DNA of 64,000 bases from Streptomyces ficellus (GTDB taxonomy: Bacteria; Actinomycetota; Actinomycetes; Streptomycetales; Streptomycetaceae). The position numbers were made by a program, and so were the translations under genes. Positions 51,008 through 60,640 of the stretch are shown in pieces. Below the pieces are notes generated by a model. It was not told the origin of the DNA. It searched no databases and worked only from the letters and a program-made list of their open reading frames with translations. Each line of letters begins with the position of its first letter. Positions within the stretch are counted from its first letter, which is position 1. The stretch is from NCBI RefSeq assembly GCF_009739905.1, contig NZ_CP034279.1, positions 6,014,001-6,078,000 of the forward strand, in the 5' to 3' direction.

Positions 51008-52213
51008 ATGGCCGACCGGGTCACGGTGATCGGCTGGGACGGTTCGCCCCTCACCTCGGCCGCCAGGTCCGCCCTCTCCGCCGCCACCCTCGTGGCCGGA
51101 GCCGGCCACCACCTGGCGCTCCCGGAGATCCCGCCCGCGGCCGAACGCGTCCGCCTCGGCAGCGTCGACCTCGCCGCCCGCCGCATCGCCGGCCACCGCG
51201 GCACGGCCGTGGTGCTCGCCGACGGCGACCCCGGCTTCTTCGGCGTCGTACGCACCCTGCGCGCACCCCAGTACGGCCTCGAGGTCGAAGTGGTGCCCGC
51301 CGTCTCCTCCGTCGCCGCCGCCTTCGCCCGCGCCGGCATGCCGTGGGACGACGCCCACGTCGTCGTCGCCCACAGCCGCACGCTGCGCCGCGCCGTCAAC
51401 GTCTGCCGCGCCCACCCCAAGGTCGCCGTCCTCACCTCCCCGGGCGCGGGCCCCACCGAACTCGCCCTGCTCCTCGACGGCGTCCACCGCACCTTCGTCA
51501 TCTGCGAGGAACTCGGCACCGAGCGCGAACAGGTCACCGTCCTCACCTCCGACAAGGTCGCCGACCACGCCTGGCGCGACCCCAACGTCGTCATCGTCAT
51601 CGGTGGCGCCGCCGCCACGCAGGGCGGCGGCTGGCTCATGGGCCGCGACCCCGGAGCGGTACGCGGCTGGGGGCTGCCCGACCACGCCTACGGCGGCGAC
51701 CTGCGCACCGGCGAGTCGGCCGGCCTGCGCGCGGCCCAGCTCGCGCGCCTCGGCCCGCGCACCGGCGACCTCGTCTGGGACATCGGCTGCGGCGCCGGGG
51801 CGCTCGCCGTGGAGGCGGCCCGCTTCGGCGCGGCCGTGATCGCGGTCGACGAGGACCCGGCCGCGTGCGCCCGCACCGAGGCCGCCGCACGCCACTCCGG
51901 CGTACAGATCCAGACCGTCGCCGGCCGGGCCCCGCACGTCCTGGAGCGGTTGCCCGAACCCGACGTCGTCCGCGTCGGCGGCGGGGGAGCGGCCGTCGTC
52001 GCCGCCTGCGCGGACCGCCGCCCCGAACGGATCGTCGCGCACGCCACCACCCGCGACGAGGCGGAGGCCATCGGCGCGGTGCTCACGGACGGCGGGTACG
52101 CGGTCGAATGCGCGCTCCTCCAGTCCGTCGACCTCGACCCCGGCGCCTGGACGGAACGCGACCGCACGGTCGTCTTCCTGCTGTCCGGGCACAGGTCCGC
52201 GCCCTCCCCGTGA
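51008..52213 (+). CDS. cobL: Precorrin-6Y C5,15-methyltransferase (decarboxylating)
   Basis: The 401-residue protein is a CbiE-CbiT fusion: a tetrapyrrole methylase N-terminal half (about 1-200; VTVIGWDGSPL, LADGDPGFFGVV) and a class I methyltransferase C-terminal half (about 210-400; DLVWDIGCGAGALAVEAARFG). It methylates C5 and C15 and decarboxylates in cobalamin synthesis. The ATG follows GCAGGAGACACACG. It may be co-transcribed with the downstream cobalamin gene, but a 317-base spacer lies between. Confidence 0.95.
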   Translation: MADRVTVIGWDGSPLTSAARSALSAATLVAGAGHHLALPEIPPAAERVRLGSVDLAARRIAGHRGTAVVLADGDPGFFGVVRTLRAPQYGLEVEVVPAVSSVAAAFARAGMPWDDAHVVVAHSRTLRRAVNVCRAHPKVAVLTSPGAGPTELALLLDGVHRTFVICEELGTEREQVTVLTSDKVADHAWRDPNVVIVIGGAAATQGGGWLMGRDPGAVRGWGLPDHAYGGDLRTGESAGLRAAQLARLGPRTGDLVWDIGCGAGALAVEAARFGAAVIAVDEDPAACARTEAAARHSGVQIQTVAGRAPHVLERLPEPDVVRVGGGGAAVVAACADRRPERIVAHATTRDEAEAIGAVLTDGGYAVECALLQSVDLDPGAWTERDRTVVFLLSGHRSAPSP

Positions 52214-52530
52214 CCATGTCACTACGGGACGGAAGGTAGGCTGGCCGATCGTTGTACGGCAGCCGGGCGACCCACCTTTGGTTCGTCAATGTCCGGAAAA
52301 AGGGACCGCTTTGGGTCCCCGTCCGGGCCCCCGCTGTGGTACGGCGTTACCGGGGGGTTGCGCAACGTGGCGCAGTCCACAGCCGACGGTGGCGGATCCC
52401 GCTGCCACGGCGGCAGAAGGCCGCGACAATACGTGATGTCCGCGTGCCGTTCGTGCCGCGCGGCGCGCACGCTCGTTGTTGTTGGCGGGCGACGGTCTGA
52501 AGGAGCACAACCGATGGGCGAGGGGTACGC
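52214..52530 (+). other. Spacer between cobL and the BluB-CobT gene
   Basis: No gene and no cobalamin riboswitch are visible in this 317-base stretch: I do not find a GCCACTG-type B12 box with its surrounding helices. It has a hairpin at 52302-52319 with an A-tract on its left, and GAGGGG before the downstream start. Confidence 0.5.
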
Positions 52531-55500
52531 ATGACTGACACCGGCCAGGTCCCGGGCGAGGGGCAGCCGGAGAACGCAGGCATGGTGGAGCAGCCGGGCG
52601 TCCCCGCCCCGGGCGCCTACACCTTCCTCGACCCCTCCGAGAACACCGCCGAGGACGACGACCTGCTGCTGATGCCGGGGTCCCAGGGCGCGTGGGGCGA
52701 GCCGCCCGCCGCCCCGGCGCCCGCACCCGCCCCCATGCCGATGCCCCAGCCGGTTCCCGCCGCGGTGGACCCGGTGGGCGCGGCGGTCATCGCCGAGCAG
52801 CAGGCCCAGCTCCAGGAGGCCCAGGCGCTCCACCAGGCGCAGCAGCCCGTCTACGAGCTGGCCGCCGCCGCGTACGAGCAGGCCGCCCCGGTGGCACCGG
52901 CGGCCCACGAGCCGCTCGCCCACGGGGACGCCGTGCACGAGCCGGTTGCCCACGAGCCCGCCGTCCACGAGCCCGTCATGCCGGAGCCGGCAGTCCACGA
53001 GCCCGCGCCCGCGCACGACGCCCACGAGGCCGGCGCGCACGAGGCCGGTGGCCGTGACTCCGGCTCGGTCGACCTGACCGGCGTACGGATGCCGGAGCCG
53101 GCCCCGGCTCCCGAACCCGCCCAGGCCCAGCCGCAGATCCCCGCACCGGCCGCCGCTCCCGCCCCGGCGCGGCGCCCGCTCCACATGGGCCCGCCCGTCC
53201 CGGACGCCTCGGGCGGGGTCGTCCGCTCGCTCGCCGACCGTGGGCCCGCGAACCCCGGTCCGATGGCGCCCGGTCCCATGACGCCCGGTCCGGCGACATC
53301 CGGCGGCCTGGAGTACCTGGACGTGCCGCGCGACGAGCCGGTGTCCGCGCTGCCGGGCCCGCAGTTCGGCGAGCTGCCGCCCCAGAGCGCCGAGCCGTGG
53401 TCCCCGCAGCCACAGCCGTCCCAGACGTCGTTCCCCGCCCCAGCAGAAACGGTCGTTCCGGAGCAGGCACCCGCGCCGGCCGGGCAGTTCGTACCGGTCG
53501 AGGGTTCCGTCCCGACCGCCCCCCACCTCGCCCCGACACCGCCCCCCGCGCCCGAACAGGCCGCGGAGCAGGCCGCGCCGCTGCCCGAGCCCGAGCCCGT
53601 GGCCGTCACGCCCGAGCCCGCCCCGGACGTCGCCGTGACCGTCCCGGCCCCCCGCGACGGCGGCGCCCCCGCCCCCGCCGCCGAGCCGGTGGCGGGGGCC
53701 CCCGAGCAGGTCGCCCCGGAACCGGTGGCCGAACAGCCGGAACCGGCGCCCGCGGAGCCCGTGGCCGCAGAGCCCGCGCCCGCGGAGGTGTCCGCCCCCG
53801 AGGCGCCCGCCCCCGACGCGGCGGTTGCCGAGCCCGCGGTGCAGCCCGCCGAGCCGCAGGCGCCCGCGGCCGAGCCCGTGGCCGCCGAAGCGCCCGAAGC
53901 CGTCGCCGAGGCCCCGGCCGAGCAGCACCAGGCCGCCCCCGAGCCGTCGGTCCCGGCCGAGCAGCCGACGCCCGAGCAGCCCGTGGCCGCCGAGTCGCCC
54001 GCTCCGGAGCCCGCCGAGCCCGCGCAGCCCGACGCGCTGCTCGTCGACCAGCCGCCCGCCGCGCCGCAGCAGACCGCGACCGACGAGCCGGTGGCGTCCC
54101 CGCAGCCGGTCGCTCCCGAGCAGCCGACGGCCGCCGCCGATTCCGCGACGCCAACGCCCGCCGCGGCGGACGTTCCCGACGCCACCGAACCGGTCGCCAC
54201 CGAGCCGGTCGCCACCGAGCCGGTCGCCACCGAGCCGGTCGTCATCGAGCCGGCCGCCGCCGAACAGCCCGAAGCCCCGCAGCAGCCTGAGGCCCCCGCC
54301 CAAACCAACGACGACCCCGCCCCGGCCGCCGAGCCGGTGGAGGCGGACCAGGGGGCACCGGCCCCCGGGTACGACGACGTCGAGCGCGAGGCCGTGCTCC
54401 GGGTGATGCGCGAGCGCCGGGACATCCGTAACGGCTTCCGCAGCGACCCGATCCCGCACGAGGTCCTCCTCCGCGTCCTCGAGGCGGCCCACACGGCGCC
54501 GTCCGTCGGCCACTCGCAGCCCTGGGACTTCGTCGTCATCCGCTCCGCCGAGACCCGGCGCTCGATGCATGAGCTGGCCCAGCGCCAGCGCGAGGCGTAC
54601 GCCAAGTCGCTGCCGAAGGGCCGGGCCAAGCAGTTCAAGGAACTGAAGATCGAGGCCATCCTCGACACCCCGGTGAACATCGTCGTCACGGCCGACCCGA
54701 CCCGGGGCGGACGTCACACCCTCGGCCGGCACACCCAGCCGCAGATGGCGCCGTACTCCTCGGCCCTCGCCGTCGAGAACCTGTGGCTCGCCGCCCGCGC
54801 GGAGGGCCTCGGCGTCGGCTGGGTCAGCTTCTTCGACGAGCGGGAGATGGTCCGCGCCCTCGGCCTGCCCGAGCACCTCGAAGTGGTCGCGTACCTCTGC
54901 GTCGGGTACGTCGACGAGTTCCCGGAGGAGCCGGAGCTGATGCAGGCGGGCTGGTCCAAGCGCCGCCCGCTGTCGTGGGTCGTCCACGAGGAGACGTACG
55001 GCCGCCGCGCGCTGCCCGGCGAAGAGCCGCACGACCTGCTCCAGGAGACCGTCGCCAACATCCGCCCCCTGGACGCCAAGGCGCTCGGCGAGGCGTGGGA
55101 GCGGCAGAAGCGGATGACCAAGCCGGCCGGGGCGCTCGGCATGCTGGAGATCATCTCCGCCCAGCTGTCCGGTCTGTCCCGGATGTGTCCGCCGCCCATC
55201 CCGGAGCCCGCGGCCGTCGCGATCTTCGCGGGCGACCACGGGGTGCACGCCCAGGGCGTCACGGCCTGGCCCCAGGAGGTGACGGCCCAGATGGTCGCCA
55301 ACTTCCTGGGCGGCGGCGCGGTGTGCAACGCGTTCGCCAACCAGGTGGGCGCCGAGGTCTGCGTCATCGACGTGGGCGTCGCCGGCGACCTGCCCGCCAC
55401 GCCCGGCCTCCTGCCGCGCAAGGTGCGCCCCGGCACCGCCGACTTCACCACCGGTCCCGCCCTCAGCCGCGAGGACGTCCTCGCCGCGGTCGAGGTCGGC

Positions 55501-56085
55501 ATCGAGACGGCCCGCGACCTGGTCGCCGCAGGCAACAAGGCGCTGCTGACCGGCGAGATGGGCATCGCCAACACCACCACCTCCGCCGCCCTGATCTCGG
55601 TCTACACCGACGCCGACGCGGCGGAGGTCACCGGCCGCGGCACGGGCATCAACGACGAGATGCACGCGCGCAAGGTGGACGTCGTCCGTCGCGCGCTGGA
55701 GCTGCACCGGCCGGACCCGGCCGACCCCATCGGTGTCCTGGCGGCCGTCGGCGGCCTGGAGCACGCCGCGCTCGTCGGCCTCATCCTCGGCGGCGCCTCG
55801 CTGCGCACCCCGGTCGTCCTCGACGGCGTCAGCGCGGGAGCGGCGGCCCTCGTCGCCCGTGCCATCGCCCCCGAGGCGCTGGCCGCCTGCATCGCGGGCC
55901 ACCGCAGCGCCGAACCGGGCCACCTGGCCGCCCTCAACAAGCTGGGCCTGCGTCCCCTCGTGGACCTGGACCTCCGCCTGGGCGAGGGCACCGGCGCGCT
56001 GCTGGCCCTGCCGGTGATCCAGAGCGCGGCCCGCGCGATGCACGAGGTGGCGACGTTCGACTCGGCGGGCGTCACGGAGAAGTAG
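52531..56085 (+). CDS. cobT: Fusion of disordered region, BluB (DMB synthase-like) and CobT phosphoribosyltransferase
   Basis: This 1184-residue protein has three parts. Residues 1-612 are low-complexity, rich in Pro, Ala, Glu and Val, with EPVAT tandem repeats near 550-575 and no domain. Residues about 613-830 are a BluB-type nitroreductase (RRDIRNGFRSDPIPHEVL, APSVGHSQPWDF), which makes 5,6-dimethylbenzimidazole from FMNH2. Residues about 833-1184 are CobT (FAGDHGV, GEMGIANTTTSAAL, EPGHLAALNKLGLRPL, and the catalytic glutamate in RLGEGTGA), which attaches ribose phosphate to that base. The fusion would channel the cobalamin lower ligand. ATG 52531 follows GAGGGGTACGC. Confidence 0.93.
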   Translation: MTDTGQVPGEGQPENAGMVEQPGVPAPGAYTFLDPSENTAEDDDLLLMPGSQGAWGEPPAAPAPAPAPMPMPQPVPAAVDPVGAAVIAEQQAQLQEAQALHQAQQPVYELAAAAYEQAAPVAPAAHEPLAHGDAVHEPVAHEPAVHEPVMPEPAVHEPAPAHDAHEAGAHEAGGRDSGSVDLTGVRMPEPAPAPEPAQAQPQIPAPAAAPAPARRPLHMGPPVPDASGGVVRSLADRGPANPGPMAPGPMTPGPATSGGLEYLDVPRDEPVSALPGPQFGELPPQSAEPWSPQPQPSQTSFPAPAETVVPEQAPAPAGQFVPVEGSVPTAPHLAPTPPPAPEQAAEQAAPLPEPEPVAVTPEPAPDVAVTVPAPRDGGAPAPAAEPVAGAPEQVAPEPVAEQPEPAPAEPVAAEPAPAEVSAPEAPAPDAAVAEPAVQPAEPQAPAAEPVAAEAPEAVAEAPAEQHQAAPEPSVPAEQPTPEQPVAAESPAPEPAEPAQPDALLVDQPPAAPQQTATDEPVASPQPVAPEQPTAAADSATPTPAAADVPDATEPVATEPVATEPVATEPVVIEPAAAEQPEAPQQPEAPAQTNDDPAPAAEPVEADQGAPAPGYDDVEREAVLRVMRERRDIRNGFRSDPIPHEVLLRVLEAAHTAPSVGHSQPWDFVVIRSAETRRSMHELAQRQREAYAKSLPKGRAKQFKELKIEAILDTPVNIVVTADPTRGGRHTLGRHTQPQMAPYSSALAVENLWLAARAEGLGVGWVSFFDEREMVRALGLPEHLEVVAYLCVGYVDEFPEEPELMQAGWSKRRPLSWVVHEETYGRRALPGEEPHDLLQETVANIRPLDAKALGEAWERQKRMTKPAGALGMLEIISAQLSGLSRMCPPPIPEPAAVAIFAGDHGVHAQGVTAWPQEVTAQMVANFLGGGAVCNAFANQVGAEVCVIDVGVAGDLPATPGLLPRKVRPGTADFTTGPALSREDVLAAVEVGIETARDLVAAGNKALLTGEMGIANTTTSAALISVYTDADAAEVTGRGTGINDEMHARKVDVVRRALELHRPDPADPIGVLAAVGGLEHAALVGLILGGASLRTPVVLDGVSAGAAALVARAIAPEALAACIAGHRSAEPGHLAALNKLGLRPLVDLDLRLGEGTGALLALPVIQSAARAMHEVATFDSAGVTEK
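54181..54245 (+). repeat. 15-base tandem repeat coding for EPVAT
   Basis: GCCACCGAGCCGGTC is repeated four times with little change in the disordered part of the BluB-CobT gene. It codes for TEPVA units and probably varies in number between strains. Confidence 0.85.
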
Positions 56086-56118
56086 GCCCCCGAGCCCACC
56101 CGCCCTCGCCCTCCCGCC

Positions 56119-56146
56119 CCCGTGCGCGGTCGTCTCCGCGCACGGG
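56119..56146 (+). terminator. Terminator hairpin after the BluB-CobT gene
   Basis: CCCGTGCGCGG (56119-56129) pairs with CCGCGCACGGG (56136-56146) around a 6-base loop, 33 bases after the stop. Confidence 0.75.
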
Positions 56147-56350
56147 CAGGGGGCGGGGACCTCCGGGACCCGGCCCGGCCGACCCGGCCGGAGGGCACCG
56201 CCCCGGACGCCCGCGCGCGCCGCACCGTATCGTGGGGTCGCCGGCACTCCCTCGCCGCGCCGTACCCGCGACACCCCGTCCCACCAGCCGCTCCACCGTC
56301 GCAGCGGCCCCGCACACCGCACCACCGCCTCGCCGAGGAGCCGCACCGCC

Positions 56351-57583
56351 ATGGCCGAGAACGCCGAGCACCCCGCCTACCCCGTCGGACTGCGCCTGAC
56401 CGGGCGCCGCGTCGTCGTCATCGGCGGCGGCCAGGTCGCCCAGCGCCGCCTCCCCGCCCTCATCGCGGCCGGCGCCGACATCACCCTGGTCTCCCCGTCC
56501 GCGACGCCGTCCGTCGAGGCCATGGCTGAGGCCGGTGAGATCACCTGGATCAGGCGCCGGTACGAGGACGGAGACCTGACGGACGCCTGGTACGCCCTGA
56601 TCGCCGCCACCGACCCGGAGGCCAACGCCCGCGCGTCCGCCGAGGCCGAACGCACCCGCACCTGGTGCGTACGCTCCGACGACGCCGGCGCCGCCACCGC
56701 CTGGACCCCCGCGACCGGCCGCAGCGAAGGCGTCACCGTCGCCGTGCTCACCGGCCACGACCCGCGCCGCTCCGCCGCCGTGCGGGACGCCATCGTCGAG
56801 GGGCTGCGCGACGGCTCGATCGCAGCGCCGCACCACCGCTCCCGCAGCCCGTTCGTCGCACTGGTCGGCGGCGGCCCCGGCGACCCCGACCTGATCACCG
56901 TGCGCGGACGCCGGCTGCTCGCCGAGGCGGACGTCGTCATCGCCGACCGGCTCGGCCCCCGTGACCTCCTCGACGAACTGCCGCCGCACGTCGAGGTGAT
57001 CGACGCCGCGAAGATCCCGTACGGCCGGTTCATGGCCCAGGAAGCCATCAACAACGCCCTCATCGAGCACGCCAAGGCCGGCAAGTCCGTGGTCCGCCTC
57101 AAGGGCGGCGACCCGTTCGTCTTCGGCCGCGGCATGGAGGAGGCCCAGGCGCTCGCCGAGGCGGGCATCGCCTGCACGGTCGTACCCGGTATCTCCAGCT
57201 CGATCAGCGTTCCCGGCGCGGCCGGCATCCCCGTCACCCACCGGGGCGTGGCCCACGAGTTCACCGTGGTCAGCGGCCACGTCGCCCCCGACGACCCGCG
57301 CTCGCTCGTCGACTGGGGGTCCCTCGCCAAACTGACCGGCACCCTCGTCGTCCTCATGGGCGTCGACAAGATCGGCGCGATCGCCGAGGCCCTGGTGGCG
57401 CACGGCAAGGCCCCCGACACGCCCCTGGCGCTGATCCAGGAGGGCACCACCGCCTCGCAGCGGCGCGTGGACGCGACGCTCGCGACCGTCGCCGACCGCG
57501 TCCGGGCGGAGGACGTACGCCCGCCCGCCGTGATCGTCATCGGGCCCGTCGTCGCCGAAGGCCCGCACAAGAGCACCGCGTGA
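56351..57583 (+). CDS. cobA: Siroheme synthase / uroporphyrinogen-III C-methyltransferase
   Basis: The 410-residue protein is a CysG-like fusion. The N-terminal NAD-binding domain (about 1-150; RVVVIGGGQVAQRRLPALIAAGA) is a precorrin-2 dehydrogenase, and the C-terminal domain (about 165-405; VALVGGGPGDPDLITVRGRRLL, VRLKGGDPFVFGRG, VPGISSSI) is the SUMT methylase. It makes precorrin-2 for cobalamin and siroheme. ATG 56351 follows GAGGAGCCGCACC. Confidence 0.94.
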   Translation: MAENAEHPAYPVGLRLTGRRVVVIGGGQVAQRRLPALIAAGADITLVSPSATPSVEAMAEAGEITWIRRRYEDGDLTDAWYALIAATDPEANARASAEAERTRTWCVRSDDAGAATAWTPATGRSEGVTVAVLTGHDPRRSAAVRDAIVEGLRDGSIAAPHHRSRSPFVALVGGGPGDPDLITVRGRRLLAEADVVIADRLGPRDLLDELPPHVEVIDAAKIPYGRFMAQEAINNALIEHAKAGKSVVRLKGGDPFVFGRGMEEAQALAEAGIACTVVPGISSSISVPGAAGIPVTHRGVAHEFTVVSGHVAPDDPRSLVDWGSLAKLTGTLVVLMGVDKIGAIAEALVAHGKAPDTPLALIQEGTTASQRRVDATLATVADRVRAEDVRPPAVIVIGPVVAEGPHKSTA

Positions 57584-57629
57584 CCCAGACCCCGTTGGCA
57601 CCCCACCCCCGACAAGGCAGTATCACCCC

Positions 57630-58448
57630 GTGGCCGATCTCCTCACCATCGACGACCCCGACGACCCGCGCCTGCGCGACTACACGGGCCTGACCGACGT
57701 CGAACTGCGCCGCAGGCGCGAACCCGCCGAGGGCCTGTTCATCGCCGAGGGCGAGAAGGTCATCCGGCGCGCCAAGCAGGCCGGGTACGAGATGCGGTCG
57801 ATGCTGCTGTCGGCCAAGTGGGTCGACGTCATGCGCGACGTCATCGACGAGGTCCCGGCGCCCGTGTACGCGGTGACGCCGGACCTCGCCGAACGCGTCA
57901 CCGGCTACCACGTGCACCGCGGCGCGCTCGCCTCCATGCAGCGCAAGCCGCTGCCCACCGCGGACGACCTGCTCACCGGCGCCCGCCGGGTGGTCGTGAT
58001 GGAAGGCGTCAACGACCACACCAACATCGGTGCCATCTTCCGCAGCGCCGCAGCCCTCGGCATGGACGCCGTACTGCTGTCGCCCGACTGCGCCGACCCG
58101 CTCTACCGCCGGTCGGTGAAGGTCTCGATGGGCGCCGTCTTCTCCGTCCCGTACGCCCGTCTCGACACCTGGCCCCGGGGCCTGGAGACGGTCCGCCAGG
58201 CGGGCTTCAGACTCCTCGCCCTGACGCCCGACGAGAAGGCCACCAGCATCGACACGGCGGCCCCGCACCGCCTGGACCGGGTCGCGCTGATGCTGGGCGC
58301 CGAAGGCGAAGGCCTCACCACCAAGGCCCTGATGGCGGCCGACGAGTGGGTGCGCATCCCCATGGCCCACGGCGTCGACTCGCTCAACGTGGGCGCGGCC
58401 GCAGCAGTGGCGTTCTACGCGGTGGTCACCGGACGCCCGCAGGACTGA
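57630..58448 (+). CDS. SpoU/TrmH family RNA 2'-O-methyltransferase
   Basis: The 272-residue protein has the TrmH-like substrate domain (RRRREPAEGLFIAEGEKVIRRA) and the SPOUT domain (MEGVNDHTNIGAIFRSAAALGMDA, LMLGAEGEGL, IPMAHGVDSLNVGAAAAVAFY). It is the second SpoU-type methyltransferase in the window and is distinct from the one after rplT. It starts with GTG 46 bases after cobA. The RNA target is unknown. Confidence 0.92.
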   Translation: MADLLTIDDPDDPRLRDYTGLTDVELRRRREPAEGLFIAEGEKVIRRAKQAGYEMRSMLLSAKWVDVMRDVIDEVPAPVYAVTPDLAERVTGYHVHRGALASMQRKPLPTADDLLTGARRVVVMEGVNDHTNIGAIFRSAAALGMDAVLLSPDCADPLYRRSVKVSMGAVFSVPYARLDTWPRGLETVRQAGFRLLALTPDEKATSIDTAAPHRLDRVALMLGAEGEGLTTKALMAADEWVRIPMAHGVDSLNVGAAAAVAFYAVVTGRPQD

Positions 58449-58461
58449 CCCTGACCGGCCG

Positions 58462-59640
58462 TCACCCCTGGAGGCCCTGCGCCCCCGCGATGCCCAGCAG
58501 CACGATCAGCGTCACCACCACGAAGACGAAGATCCGCTGACGCAGCAGCCGGGGGTTCGCGGGCCGCCGCCCACCCCCAGCCCCGGTACGCACCCCGGGC
58601 CTCGACGGCGTCCGGCCGCCACCCGTCCGCGACGACGGCCGCGACGCGCCGCGCGACGCCGGGCCACGCGACGCCTGAGCCCCGCGCGGCGGAGGCGTCC
58701 GCCGGTCACCGCCCTGCGTGCTCCGCTCCGTGTAACGCTCCGTCAGCCGCCCCGTGGGCCGGTCGTCCACCGGCCGGGCCGCCGGCCGCGGCGCCGGCGA
58801 CCGGACGTCCGTCAGCCCCTGCGCCTCACGTGCGGCGATCTCCTTCAGCCGCATGGACAGTTGCAGCGTGCTGGGACGTTCCTCCGGGTCCTTGGCGAGG
58901 CACGCCCGTACGAGCGGTGCCAGCGCGTCCGGCACCCCGTGCAGCTGCGGCTCCTCGTGCACCACCCGGTACAGCATCACCTCGGAACTGCCGTGCCCGA
59001 AGGGGGAGTCCGCCATCGCCGCGTACGCCAGGGTCGCCCCCAGCGCGAAGACGTCCGTCGCCGGGGTCACCGCAGCGCCCCGCACCTGCTCCGGCGCGAG
59101 GAACCCCGGCGAACCCACCGCCGTACCCACGTGCGTGAGCGTCGACGCGCCCGTCGCCCAGGCGATACCGAAGTCGATGATCCGCGGGCCCTTGGGGGAC
59201 AGGAGGATATTCGACGGCTTCAGGTCCCGGTGGACCACCCCGGCCTCGTGGACCGCGACCAGTCCCTCCGAGAGCGCCGCGCCGATGGCCGCCACGTCGG
59301 CCGCCATCAGCGGCCCCTCCTCGGCGACCTTGTCGTGCAGCGAAGGACCGGGCACGTACTGGGTGGCGAACCACGGGCGGTCGGCCTCCAGGTCCGCCGC
59401 CACCAGCCGTGCCGTACACCCGCCGCGGATCCGCCGCGCGGCCGACACCTCGCGCGCGAAACGCGACCTGAACTCCTGGTCCTCGGCGAGATCCGGTCGG
59501 ATCACCTTCAGGGCCACACGCTGCCCGCGCCGGTCGGACCCGAGGTACACGACCCCCATCCCGCCCGCGCCCAGCCGCCGGTGAAGCCTGAATGAGCCGA
59601 CGACACGCGGGTCCTCGCGCCGGAGCCGCATCATCGCCAT
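58462..59640 (-). CDS. Membrane-anchored serine/threonine protein kinase
   Basis: The 392-residue Hanks-type kinase has the glycine loop RLGAGGMGVVY, Lys45 in VALKVI, catalytic loop VVHRDLKPSNILL and DFGIAW, an activation loop with several Thr/Ser, a Pro/Arg-rich linker (about 275-360), and one C-terminal membrane segment (about 368-388) with only four residues beyond it. There is no sensor domain outside the membrane. The ATG follows GGGGACGGAC. It converges with the RNA methyltransferase gene. Confidence 0.93.
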   Translation of the reverse strand: MAMMRLRREDPRVVGSFRLHRRLGAGGMGVVYLGSDRRGQRVALKVIRPDLAEDQEFRSRFAREVSAARRIRGGCTARLVAADLEADRPWFATQYVPGPSLHDKVAEEGPLMAADVAAIGAALSEGLVAVHEAGVVHRDLKPSNILLSPKGPRIIDFGIAWATGASTLTHVGTAVGSPGFLAPEQVRGAAVTPATDVFALGATLAYAAMADSPFGHGSSEVMLYRVVHEEPQLHGVPDALAPLVRACLAKDPEERPSTLQLSMRLKEIAAREAQGLTDVRSPAPRPAARPVDDRPTGRLTERYTERSTQGGDRRTPPPRGAQASRGPASRGASRPSSRTGGGRTPSRPGVRTGAGGGRRPANPRLLRQRIFVFVVVTLIVLLGIAGAQGLQG

Positions 59641-60112
59641 GTCCGTCCCCTACCTGCGGTGGGGGAGGCCCCACCCTCGCTGCACCGGTGTCCGTTTGAC
59701 GTGGCACAGCTTACGTACCCGCGCCCCGGTGCGCTCATAGGCCGCGCCCTCGCGGACCGATCGATTGTCAGTACCGGTCGGGCCCCCGGACCCCCTTGGT
59801 GCACCAAATGCCCCGGCGATCAAGGTGGTTGACGTTCCGTCGCGCCGGGCCGCGGAGCCCGGCGGGCCGGACGTGAGTGACGTCACCCGCCCCCCGCCCC
59901 CTCCGGGAAGTCCCCCAGACGCCCGGCCCCTTCTCCACCCAGGGGAGTACACCACCCGGCGACGGCTCATCCTCCGGGAGGCCGCACAAAGGGTACGCGG
60001 GCATGACGTGCCGGGCGGCCCGCTTCCCTAATGTTGACGTCAAGCGGCGAGTGCGGCACTCGTCCCCCGAGGTCAAGCACTCGCCGCTGCTGGAATTGAC
60101 GGGAGAGGAACC
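59641..60112 (+). other. Intergenic region with small palindromes and a long hairpin
   Basis: No gene is supported in this 472-base region. It carries the promoter region of the kinase (minus strand) and of the small membrane protein (plus strand). TTGGTGCACCAA (59796-59807) is a perfect 12-base palindrome. A 12-bp stem of AGCGGCGAGTGC (60043-60054) with GCACTCGCCGCT (60077-60088) lies before the small gene, with a TAATGT -10-like box at 60029-60034. Confidence 0.45.
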
Positions 60113-60319
60113 ATGGCGGACACGGCAACACGGACGGTGATCCGCACGCAGGGACGGAAAGCCCACGTCTCGTTCGACGTCCGCCCCTCCGGCCGTCGCC
60201 ACCCGCTGGTGGCAACGGCGATGGTCCTCCCCCTGGCCGCGCTCCTCGTGGTCGCCTTCGGCGGCTGGGACGCGGTGGTCACACAGGCGTCGTCCGTGGG
60301 CGTGATGCTGGGGCGCTGA
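60113..60319 (+). CDS. Small single-segment membrane protein
   Basis: The 68-residue protein has a basic cytoplasmic N-terminus and one membrane segment (about 32-52). It starts with ATG right after GGGAGAGGAACC, a strong ribosome site. No family was recognised. A 12-bp inverted repeat in its leader ends 24 bases before the start and may regulate expression. Confidence 0.72.
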   Translation: MADTATRTVIRTQGRKAHVSFDVRPSGRRHPLVATAMVLPLAALLVVAFGGWDAVVTQASSVGVMLGR

Positions 60320-60484
60320 GCGGCGCCCCGGGCCCGGGAGAGCGGCCCGGGCCAGGGTCATCCGGCCAACAACCCCGTGGGGACGGGGGTGCGGCGGACG
60401 GCAGCGGTGGCCGGCAGCTGGGGAGCTGCCGGCCACCGCTTCGTCGTCTCCGGGTGCGGTTGCCTGCCGGTGGGTGGGGGCCGC

Positions 60485-60585
60485 GGCCCCTCCGGGCTCA
60501 CCTCCTCGGCGCCGGCGGCCTTGGGTCGCACGTAAAGGAGCCGTCCCGGCGCCGCCAACGCCTGCGGGGGCGACCCTGCACGGCC
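60485..60585 (-). repeat. Dispersed ~100-bp repeat, copy C
   Basis: On the minus strand this copy runs from GGCCGTGCAGGGTCGCCCCC to GAGGAGGTGAGCCCGGAGGG, as in copies A and B, with a different middle. Confidence 0.75.
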
Positions 60586-60640
60586 GCGGCCCGGGTCGTT
60601 TTCCGGCTGCGGGCCGCACTGTGTTCGCGTACGGCGGGGA

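Noticed and set aside
52297..52319. Terminator-like hairpin on the minus strand (GGGACC/GGTCCC followed by T5)
   Set aside because: No minus-strand gene lies upstream for it to terminate; it may be chance or part of a plus-strand leader structure.
52214..52530. Possible cobalamin riboswitch before the BluB-CobT gene
   Set aside because: I looked for the B12 box and flanking helices here and before cobL and did not find them.
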